Below are positions 43,951-52,882 of a DNA stretch of 64,000 bases, piece after piece. Under the pieces are notes generated by a model. That model was not told the DNA's origin and ran no database searches. It saw nothing but the letters and a program-made list of their open reading frames with translations. The translations under genes and the position numbers were made by a program. Where the stretch lies: the NCBI GenBank assembly GCA_021307315.1, contig JAJSPD010000053.1, positions 186,001 through 250,000 of the forward strand, read 5' to 3'. Origin of the DNA: Bisporella sp. PMI_857 (lineage: Eukaryota; Ascomycota; Leotiomycetes; Helotiales; Helotiaceae). Position 1 is the stretch's first letter. Each line of letters opens with the position of its first letter.

Positions 43951-45996
43951 ATGACAGACCCTATGCAGAATACCACTTCTGCTAGATCTCTTCCCATACT
44001 GGGAAGCATAACGTCATGGTACCAGCCTTCATTTGGACCTCAATGGTAACGCCTATATGTACCTTACTTTCACCACTAGATCCCAAAGATATATGCTAAT
44101 TTACTTGTAATAGTCCTCGAGATATTGCCCACGAAGCTTACCTAGACGCGATTCACTACCTGCAAAAAGAACTGCGATACAAAGATACAATAAAGCAGCT
44201 TGTAGAAGGCAAGACGACGATACAGGATATCCAAAGCATTGTTGAGAAGGCGAAACATAAATACGAGTCGTCGGAGGAGACAAATGCACGGCGCTGGCTT
44301 CGGACGTTCTCTACCAGAGTTATGTACTATGGTCCGGTCTTCGATATGCTATCACAGCACCATCCAGAATATGTGGCTCTAGCTTGGGGATCTGTAAAGT
44401 TCGTATTAATGGTAGGTTTACTTTATTACGCTACAAACATTCCTCTGTTTGGGTATTGGGTCTCGAGGCATCACAAACCCGGCCCAGCACAGATACTATC
44501 TCGGTTGACGAGCATGATGCTGACGGAGGAGGAGAGCTCCTGATCATGGAAAGTTGGCTATGAATCATTGGGAATGACTTGAATATGGAAACATCCGGAT
44601 TGAATCATTTGCATATAAGTCTTTTCTGATATCAATGTACAGGGCATTATCAATCATGCGAATCTCGTTTCCCAGTTCTCCCAGGCTCTTGCCGAGATTG
44701 GAGAAGCCCTATGGCAGACGAAATTAAGCGCCGAGCTGTATGGAATGGAGCAGATGAAAGAAGCCATTTCCCGATTATATGCGCACATTATATTGTTTTT
44801 TCAACAAGCAGTAAAGTGGTACAGCATGAGTTCAGCAGGAAGAGCAATCTCGTCTATATTCAAACCCTTCGAGCTCGATTACAAAGATACTGTGGAAGAG
44901 ATCAAACTGTGTTCTCAAACTGTCAACAACATCGCTAGTGCAGCCAGTCGAGCCGAGCTTCGAGATCTTCACGACATCATCAAGGAGCAATATACACAAG
45001 ACAAAGAAAGAGACAAAAAGCTTCAGCAGATGCAGACAGAGCTGAAGAGCCTGCAAGAAAAAATGGTCTGCTCGACTACACGGATATTGCAGGCTAGCAC
45101 GAGCAAGTACTGCTCTTCATCCCTATGTCACACGCTTACTTTATGGTACAGGTCACCGATCGATCACCGAGAGCATACATGTAGAAGTACTGAAGATCAA
45201 TCCAAACTTACAAGACATCCAGTTTTGGAACATTGTTCAGACATTACGACCTGAACACACTCCTGAGGAAACATTTACTAAGGCGCAGTTGATCACCAAG
45301 CGAACTAATGCGACAACTCGACCATCGAAAGACTGGAAAGTCCTCCTAGACTGTCTCGGTCGATGGGTCTCAGCAGATGGATCCGCCTTATTCATCGTAA
45401 AGGTAGCTCTTTGTGCTGAAGCCAAAGCAAAGGAGTTCGCTGTTGACGTTATCCAAATTTTACGGCCCTTGCCATACGGCGTCATCTGGAACTTATCTAT
45501 ATGCAGAACTCGGAGTAAACCCGCCTCATTGGTGGATATGATCAAGAGTCTCATATTTCAGGCTCTAACAAATGACCCAAACATCTTGAAAAAGTATCCC
45601 GCAGAATTAGATGCGACCGCATTCCTTTCCACTCACACGGAAGACGAATGGATATCCCTTCTCTCAAAGCTGTTATCAAGACTGTCAAAGCACTTCATCG
45701 TGGTCGAGGCTCAAGACATCTTTCAGATCAATCGAGAAACGCCCGAATGGCCTGCTCGATTCTTCCACCTCTTCCAAAACTTAATAGATCAAGCCAAGAG
45801 CTCGGGGAACATACTCAAGATCTTGATTCTGGGATACGGCACCCGCCAATTGAGTTTGCAGGATTTTGCTAATGGCAGCAACCGTATTGTCTCGTCCATT
45901 CAACGACCTGTCCCTGTCCCAGCTCGCTTTCGGGGCCGATTTGCATCTCGTAGAAAGGACCTGGCTCGTCGGCAACATCTGAAAGTCAGATTCTGA
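43951..45996 (+). CDS. DUF7708-type STAND-associated protein, possible frameshift
   Basis: Exon 1 is 43,951-44,045 (MTDPMQNTTSARSLPILG). A 68 nt intron (GTAACG...ATAG) leads to exon 2 at 44,114-44,411, and a 231 nt intron (GTAGGT...ACAG) to exon 3 from 44,643, all in phase. Exons 2-3 carry the conserved region (EYVALAWGSVKFVLM; SQFSQALAEIGEALWQTKLS; MKEAISRLYAHIILFFQQA; FELDYKDTVEEIKLCSQTV), normally at the N terminus of fungal NLR-like proteins, then a coiled coil (QYTQDKERDKKLQQMQTELK). After about 45,065 the frame changes. The downstream part (ALHPYVTRLLYGTGHRSITE, WKVLLDCLGRWVSADGSALF, SIQRPVPVPARFRGRF) is the usual C-terminal region of this family. No intron of normal length explains the change, so a 1-2 nt frameshift or an assembly error is likely. 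No P-loop is present. Confidence 0.75.
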
Positions 45997-46009
45997 TGTA
46001 CTAGACATC

Positions 46010-47683
46010 TAGCAATACAGAGTTCAAAGAGACATCAGCAATTATTGCACGTTTTCTCCATCGCCTCCCTGACATACTTTCGATTCCCCCTAGTTGTAAC
46101 TTTGAAAGTCTTCCTCGTCATGATATATATTTTCTTTCATAGTTATCACATCCCACCTTTAAGAATCTCTCCGGGTGTAACGGAGCGGTGTATATTGTAT
46201 CTGCTACTCTGAAACTTAGGATATACAAGTGAAGAGAGAAGAGAGAATGAGAAGTGAAGCAAGATAAAGCCGGCTCGGCCTAAAAGTTGGTCCAGATGGA
46301 AGCCGTGGAACTTCTCTAATCACGTGACGTCTAGCCGCTCCAGTGGACGCTCCAGACCATAACATATTGGATGGCGTTTCTCTAGAGCCTTTGCCTAGTT
46401 ATTTATAACCAGGAGCTTTGAGAGGCCTTTCGGTGGTAGGTCGATGGCGGGTGACACTATAGGCTAGTGAAGGGATAAACTTCATTCGGATCAGATATCT
46501 AAGGTCGGACATTTTAAGAAGATACTTAACGATAACCTCCTCTTCATACGGTTTGAGGTAAATTACTGTTAGCCTTGGGCCTTCTCTTCCCTCGAGGGTC
46601 GTCCGCGAGCATGATAATGGAGTGTAGAGTGGGAGATATTGCCATGATGATCTGCAAGAGCACGGTATGATTTAGGCACGCCAGGCGGCACGCCTTCCAC
46701 CAATACCTGACTGGCTCTGTCCATATTATCGTTGCGATGATAACGATGAAGGAAACGAGAGAGCGCTTTCTCAGCCTAGGTACTAGCGTGGTGCCGCGCA
46801 CCTAACTTACGTATGGAATGTTCCAGAAACATGCTACTGTGCCACACATGTGACTAAGCCTTAGAATCGTGGCTGAGTGAGAAATAACGTGTCTGGGCGT
46901 GAACATAGTAAATTGTATCTCGGCTAATATACATTACTAAGCACTGAAACATGTAGACTATCTCGTCGCACCGGCGTAACTCTCGGACTGTATTCTTTTC
47001 CTCTTTGAGTGCCTTTAAAATTTGGAACTATGATATTTCGAGACAGGACTACTCCTGATGTGCTCCGAATTTTGAAAAGACTTTAAACACCGTGATTAAA
47101 CAGGGGGGGACAGCGAAAGCGGTGATTAGTGCTATTAGTAAAACGATCGACAGCATAATCAACCGTACTCTTTTTTTGTTGCTAAGTGGTTTTCTAAGAG
47201 ACAAATAGTCAAAGAAAGCAACATATGAATAACAACTTTGTAGACTGGCCGAGAGAAAAATTGTGATTCCAAAACCATAGATTCGTCTCGTTACAGAGGG
47301 CGTCTCGTGACGCAGGGACAGACGTTAGTAGAAAAGATAGAGATTGGTCTTGTATGAAATTGCAGTTGATTTGTGCCACACTACTCCAGCACCTTAGAAT
47401 TATATTTGGCTCCAAATTTTCTGCGCGCTAGTACCATCATGGCTTAAAACTTGCATTAGGTTATACTCCCTGCTTTGGGGAGGAACCTGCACGTGAGTTA
47501 TGTTTTCACCCAAGAATTTGCTACATCGCCTTCGTAGACATTCTAGCAAATATGGCTCTGAAATAGTATCTTGTCTCCGTGCATTCTTCCAAACCAGGCT
47601 TCCTCCCACCAACATGTTGCTACCATCTGTTCATCATAGATAGGTCCCGATTTGTCAATCTCTCAAGGGCTCGGGAGATGGTC
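46010..47683. other. Intergenic, one LTR-H match
   Basis: 47,285-47,395 matches the dispersed repeat seen at 4,905-4,975 and 39,060-39,110 (GTGCCACACTACTCCAGC). Minus-strand 47,615-47,400 is open for 71 codons without a domain. The rest (46,010-47,280) shows nothing recognisable. Confidence 0.4.
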
Positions 47684-49558
47684 CTAATGAACTTCGAACT
47701 CAGTAACGCTCGGATGGAAGCTCACTGCTTCTTCCAGGGCTTCTGACTTGTCCGAAAGAAGCTTCATGGCCTCATGCACATACATTGATCCAATCCATTC
47801 ATAGTGCCCGTCCACAGGTCTGAGGCAAACAGGAGCCGAGTGTGTCCCCAAAATCACAGCGATGTCGCCGATACGGGCATTCCTTGGAGCTAAGCACAGG
47901 TAGCCGCTCTCGGTGATGCAGAAAGTCCGACCTTTGAGGTATCCAAGTGCCTGAAGCCGGAACTGTCGTATGGAATGAGGCAAGTCGTTCTCTGATCCGA
48001 AAGATGGAATGTCCTCTACGTCAGGGGCCGCCAACCAGGCTTTGCAGGCTTGGCCAGGAGAGACGCGTCCTGATCGTGTAATTCTTGGGAAGAAAGTGCC
48101 AGCCGTCAGGGTATAAGCGAATGCCTCTTCTTTCCCGCAAGACTCAGCGTACGGGTCGGGAATGGCAGACCCTACTACTTTACTTAGCGTCTCATACCAA
48201 TGACGAAGGCAGGTCGGCAAGGCAAGCCCATCACCCTCCCAGTGAAATGGCGATGCTACGGTGTCGAGTTTGCTGTGATACACACCCGAGACTTTCATAA
48301 TACTTAGCTCACTGTTCGTCCACAATGTGAACTTCAACTGTGTTCGCGATTTGATCCTGATATCAAGACGGGGACCCGAGTCAAGGGCTTTCTGATCCCA
48401 TCCTGGCAGCCAGGAAGGGTACGCGGGGTCACGCGCCAGTCGCTCGCCCAGTTGCAAGATATCGAACGACTTTTCCAGTTGAATGATGTGGATCGTGGCT
48501 CTTCGGTAAACCTGAACTTTGGAGATAGTGTAGTCAGGTTTGATTGCATGCCGATCATCATCAGAAGAGATACCAAGAAGCGCGTATATTCTGTCATGAG
48601 GTTCTGTTGACAAGCATCTTGTTGATACTAAGCGAAGCCAAAATCCCAGATCAATGCCTTCTGGAAGTCTCGTGCAGCAGTGCCAGTTAGCCCGCAGTTC
48701 TTCGAAAACGGCACTATTTTTGGTGCTTTGTATGACGCGATCAAAGTTGGAACCGGCGTCATATGCTATTCCTGTTGCCTCGACGACCTGGAGTACATGG
48801 CTGAGATTGGAAAACGACGCGAATGGAATCTTATTCTTTCCGCAAAAAGCAACTGCCGTCCTGCAGACCACAATCTCCTGAATGATCCATACCCTCCGCC
48901 ACCAGGGAACCGCCGTCAGCCGGCAGAGGGCGTCGGTAACTTGGCTACTCAGGTCTATCGGCTTAAAATTCCTCTGCTTATCCCAGTAGCCGTTCGCAAC
49001 ATCTGTGTATTCCGGTAGAGCCTTGAGCCAATCGAAGGCATCACCAATTCCGTCAAATTCGTCGCCGAGCCAAACAATGACGGCTTTCGCGGACTCGTAA
49101 ATTCGTTTCATCTTTTGTACTTGATCCATCTTCTCCGTTGTATCCTTCTGGTTGATGCACAAGGCGTCTACCCACAGGATGTAGGCAACCTCGCCTTCAT
49201 TTCTAATGCTAACCAAAGCTGCTGCTAGATTTCGACCAATGAGTATTTGATGTCCCTCAAAAGTCATCTCCACTTGGTTTGTTTGTTCGCCCCAGGTATA
49301 AGAAAGAGCAAAGAATCCCATTTCTGTTGTCGCTTTCTCGAGCGGCACTGTGCTCAAGCGACCTTCCAAAGGATCTTTGACAGATCCAGGCCTGAGAATA
49401 AGGACCCGGATTTCGTCGTTTGCCGGATCTAATGGTGTGTAGAAAGACTCTCCTTTTGGAGCGTCATTTTTGATGCTGCTATTCGGAGAGATATCAGACA
49501 ACCCGGCGCCTGGTGGCTTCTCTTCGCCCGAGTTATCGTGCAGATTAAGCTGGTCCAT
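47684..49558 (-). CDS. HET-domain (heterokaryon incompatibility) protein, single exon
   Basis: 624 residues from ATG 49,558 (MDQLNLHDNSGEEKPPGAGL), without introns. The HET domain spans roughly residues 80-230 with its three blocks: GFFALSYTWGEQTNQ, ILWVDALCINQKDTTEKMDQ followed by MKRIYESAKAVIVWLGDE, and PWWRRVWIIQEIVV. A C-terminal region follows with GISSDDDRHAIKPDYTISKV, a linker common in HET proteins, and GRTFCITESGYLCLAP. HET domains trigger cell death when incompatible hyphae fuse. Which partner this one answers to cannot be read from sequence. It lies in the same 8 kb island as the DUF7708 and AAA genes, consistent with an allorecognition role. The gene looks intact. Confidence 0.93.
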   Translation of the reverse strand: MDQLNLHDNSGEEKPPGAGLSDISPNSSIKNDAPKGESFYTPLDPANDEIRVLILRPGSVKDPLEGRLSTVPLEKATTEMGFFALSYTWGEQTNQVEMTFEGHQILIGRNLAAALVSIRNEGEVAYILWVDALCINQKDTTEKMDQVQKMKRIYESAKAVIVWLGDEFDGIGDAFDWLKALPEYTDVANGYWDKQRNFKPIDLSSQVTDALCRLTAVPWWRRVWIIQEIVVCRTAVAFCGKNKIPFASFSNLSHVLQVVEATGIAYDAGSNFDRVIQSTKNSAVFEELRANWHCCTRLPEGIDLGFWLRLVSTRCLSTEPHDRIYALLGISSDDDRHAIKPDYTISKVQVYRRATIHIIQLEKSFDILQLGERLARDPAYPSWLPGWDQKALDSGPRLDIRIKSRTQLKFTLWTNSELSIMKVSGVYHSKLDTVASPFHWEGDGLALPTCLRHWYETLSKVVGSAIPDPYAESCGKEEAFAYTLTAGTFFPRITRSGRVSPGQACKAWLAAPDVEDIPSFGSENDLPHSIRQFRLQALGYLKGRTFCITESGYLCLAPRNARIGDIAVILGTHSAPVCLRPVDGHYEWIGSMYVHEAMKLLSDKSEALEEAVSFHPSVTEFEVH

Positions 49559-50123
49559 TTTGAACAGTTCTTTCCGAGAATTTCGATCGCGATGGTATTC
49601 TATTAGCTAGAAGTCCGTGCATCGAACTCGACTCGAAGGACATCCTGGATGAGGGCCTTGCAATGCGCCCAAAAGACCGGTTGACAGTATCTAGAATAAC
49701 GTGCTAGAATATTCTATGGTGCTGCATCTATCCTCACGCAGAGCTATTCTTACCGATTCTTGGTGGGCGGCATTAGTAAACCCTGGGGTAGAATTATAAC
49801 TCACATGCAATACTCCTAGACAAGGGAGGGCAAGCTAATATTAACTTTAAGCTATGATAGTACTAACGCTCGGAGAATATCTGGCTAAAAACACAGAACA
49901 TTGAGTCTTAGACTGACACTTATTTCGACTTTTACTGCAGCTCCTGCTAAAATTTTGAAGTCATTTCGAAGGGATAATTGGAATTAGAGCTCAAATGTTA
50001 CGGGTGTCACGGCCCTGGCCTCTTTTCGACGGAGCTCCGCACCGGACACCTCAAAGCTCGTGTAGTGTCAGGAATCGGCTTACGTAAGTAGGCCAAGGAG
50101 CTAGGGCATACCTGCCACGTATA

Positions 50124-51989
50124 ACGTACTTGATCAGTTAGCTGGCCATGTCATCATCCTGGCCACAATCCCTGCAACCACCACTTTTTTTCAATTTTGA
50201 TTTGCAATTGCTCAACATCCAACCTTACAAATGGCTAATACAGAAGGGAGAATCCTTTTAGGCATTCAGGCCTATCGACTGGGCCGATTTTCAAGCTTAC
50301 GGGCCGCCGCGTCTGCGTACGGCGCGCCACGATCGACAATGACGTCTCGACTGAAAGGAGTGCCCGCAAAGTCTAGTATTCCTTCTGCCAACCGCAAACT
50401 TACTTCAACGGAGGAAACGACACTTATTAATTGGATATTGGATATGGATACGCGTGGAATGCCCTTAACGCAACTATTAGTACGTGATGCGGCCAATCTA
50501 TTGCTTGCGGATCGAGCAACGCGCGACGCGTCTACGCAGCCAACTGTAGGCAAACGCTGGGTTTCACGATTCATAAATCGACATCCACAGCTCAAATCGA
50601 AGTACAATCGAAAATATGATTATCAGCGAGCAAAATGCGAAGATCCTGAAGTAATTCAAGGCTGGTTTCGACTTGTGCGAAATACAATTGAGAAATATGG
50701 AATTGTGGAAGATGACATTTATAACTTCGACGAAACGGGGTTTCAAATGGGTGTAATATCTACTTCAAAAGTAGTTACGGGTACAGACTCTCGTACGGTA
50801 TCTGTGCAGCCTGGAAATCGCGAATGGGTTACTGTAATAGAGTCGATCCAATCTACAGGCTTTGTACTACTTCCGCTAGTTATATTGAAAGGTCAAATGC
50901 ATTAATATAGTTGGTATTAGAATCTGCCGACAACCTGGTTGCTTGGAGTTAGTGATAACGGGTGGACTACGGACGAATTAGGTCTTATTTGGCTGCAAGA
51001 AGTTTTCGAAGTGCACACACGAAATCGTACGATAGGCACATATCGATTATTGATACTTGACGGCCACGGAAGTCATGTTACAGCTCAATTCGATCGATTT
51101 TGCAAAGAACACTGCATTATTGCATTGTGTATGCCTGCGCATTCTTCACAGTTTCTTCAACCTTTGGATGTTAGTTGCTTTGCAGGATTGAAACGTTTTT
51201 ACGAACAAGCTGTACAACAGCAAATGCGGGTCGGCATTAACTATATTAATAAAATCGAGTTTTTACAGCTTTATCAATCTGTACGACAAGAAGCTTTTAC
51301 TGTTTCTACTGTTCAAAGTGGATTTAAAGCTACTGGATTAGTTCCTTTTGATCCAGATCAAGTATTAAATCAGTTACACGTACGACTGCGTACGCCGACT
51401 CTTCTACCCACAACGGAGCCTGTTACGGCCTGGGTCTCTGAAACACTTCACAATATTGCCGAATTACAGTTGCAAACCGACTTTGTTCAAAAATCGATTC
51501 GATATTGTACGCAAAGCCCACCAAGTCCTACAGTTCAGGCCGTAAATCAACTTATCAAAGGGTGCCAATTGGCCATGCACAACGCTACTCTTCTTGCGGC
51601 TGAAAATCGAAAATTACGAGCCGCAAATGAAAGAGTCAAGAAAAAAAGAGCTGTAAAGAAATCATTCGTACGCAAAGGAGGTGTTTTACAGGTTTCAGAA
51701 GTTCAAAACAAGTTGAATCAAGCTACAGCTGACATTGAAGTTGTAAATCAGTTAGTTGATCAAAACGTAGCTTCAGTACGTACACGTGCTCCAGCGAAGT
51801 GTAGTATATGTAAATCGCTCGAGCACACTGCTCGTACATGCCCTGACCGTCAATAAATCAATTATTTCAATCCGCAAATTGATATTTTAAGTAGTTGTGA
51901 TACAATTGCAAATCAAAATTGAAAAAAAGTGGTGGTTGCAGGGATTGTGGCCAGGATGATGACATGGCCAGCTAACTGATCAAGTACGT
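50124..51989 (+). mobile_element. Pogo/Fot1 element nested in LTR-I (1866 bp, TA target)
   Basis: The inverted repeats ACGTACTTGATCAGTTAGCT... run inward for about 60 bp, through GGCCACAATCCCTGCAACC. The flanking TA is at 50,122-50,123 and 51,990-51,991. The same ACGTA start as the element at 14,131 shows one family with diverged termini. This is the innermost and youngest layer. Confidence 0.92.
50231..51856 (+). pseudogene. Pogo-type transposase, near intact, two in-frame stops
   Basis: One frame from ATG 50,231 (MANTEGRILLGIQAYRLG) to 51,856, 541 codons long, with stops only at 50,903 (TAA) and 50,918 (TAG). Motifs: psq HTH (FSSLRAAASAYGAPRSTM), CENP-B-like HTH (RWVSRFINRHPQLKSKYNRK), catalytic Asp in IYNFDETGFQMGV, Asp in YRLLILDGHGSHVTAQFDRF and FLQPLDVSCFAGLKRFYE, and a C-terminal CCHC knuckle (CSICKSLEHTARTC). 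At the first stop the paralogue at 14,221 has CAA, so TAA is a C-to-T change. All DDD positions remain. Without read-through it is inactive. Confidence 0.9.
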
Positions 51990-52435
51990 TATATTTACGG
52001 CTGAGAACTGTAGATAATCATCATCTGTAACACTCCTAACAAGCCTGAATACAATCGCTGTGATACCTTCACTGATCCTCTCATCCATTCCCTGCCGAAT
52101 ACACCCTATTTCTGTCATGTAGAAATAGAAGAAGAGAGTCACGTGGCCTTCAGAGAGTATAGGGCAAACGAGTCAATTGCTGAAGGTTATAGAACAACTG
52201 CAGGAGAGAATCCCTCTACTTATAGAGGTGTGATACTCACATGCCACCACTGATGCCTACTGTTGCCTACTGTTGCCTATACTGGTACCTACAATAGACT
52301 AGGTATGGTCCTTAGACCTAACCTGTTCAACAGCTCGCTTATACTGGCCTCCGGCCAGTTCCTGTATATAGAGCGCTGCTTTCCTTCCCTTCTTCTGTCC
52401 GTAGCTTGTTCTCTTAGTTATAACAATTGATAGTT

Positions 52436-52882
52436 GTTAGTACAATTAACTAGAGAGGTCATGTGGTCACGCACTTGAACGAAGGGTGTCGTTCACGTGA
52501 CCCGGGACGGGGTTATATAACTCGTAGTTTCACCGTAGTTAGAACTTAACACTCAATCAATCACTCACTCAAGAATACAATAGGCACTCACGTCAGGAAC
52601 GTGGTGGTGCCCCGTATTAGAGTGAACCCACAGTACGTCTGTGGGCCAAAATTCACATCAGTCAGCAAAAGGTAATCCGCGGCTGAAAATGACAATCAAA
52701 GATCAGAACTAATATATATCAAATTAATACCAATGAGATTTTACAATTCCATTGGCATTTCTCTAGTCGGGAAGAGAATAGAGTAGTCAAAGTCAGAAAG
52801 GGATGTCGCAGTGCAATTTGGTGGAATTTGGTGGTGTTAAAGGGTGATATAATCCCTTTCCCTTAAAAGTCAGAGCAGAATG
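52436..52882. other. Possible LTR remnant and 3' flank of the next gene
   Basis: 52,437 onward begins TGTTAGTACAATTAACTAG and has a GTTATATAAC TATA-like site near 52,512. It is followed by tandem CAATCAATCACTCACTCA, which resembles an LTR U3/R region. No second copy occurs in the window, so this is only a suggestion. 52,660-52,882 is AT-rich and non-coding. Confidence 0.35.

Larger units (their letters stand above)
50066..52117 (+). mobile_element. LTR family I nested in LTR-A, TSD TGTAG
   Basis: Left part 50,066-50,123 (TGTCAGGAATCGGCTTACGT), right part 51,990-52,117 (ending CCCTATTTCTGTCA). The flanks are TGTAG at 50,061-50,065 and 52,118-52,122, so it landed five bases inside LTR-A. It matches the solo LTR at 11,517-11,702. 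Confidence 0.85.
50061..52332 (-). mobile_element. LTR family A nested in LTR-B, TSD GCTCG
   Basis: Its left end TGTAG lies at 50,061-50,065 and its remainder (TGTAGAAATAGAAGAAG ... GGTTAGG... CCTGTTCAACA) at 52,118-52,332. The flanks are GCTCG at 50,056-50,060 and 52,333-52,337, the 5 bp duplication produced in LTR-B. The element itself is 215 bp. Confidence 0.85.
50005..52435 (-). mobile_element. LTR family B, inverted, carrying nested insertions
   Basis: The outer layer begins TGTCACGGCCCTGGCC at 50,005, breaks after ...CTCAAAGCTCG at 50,060, and resumes at 52,338 with CTTATACTGGCCTCC, TATATAGAGCGCTGCTTTCC and CAATTGATAGTTGTT up to about 52,435. There the terminal part containing GTTGCTACA is missing. 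The two halves rejoin across one GCTCG copy. Confidence 0.75.

Noticed and set aside
44101..44289. Minus-strand 62-codon frame
   Set aside because: Antisense of the first conserved exon of the DUF7708 gene.
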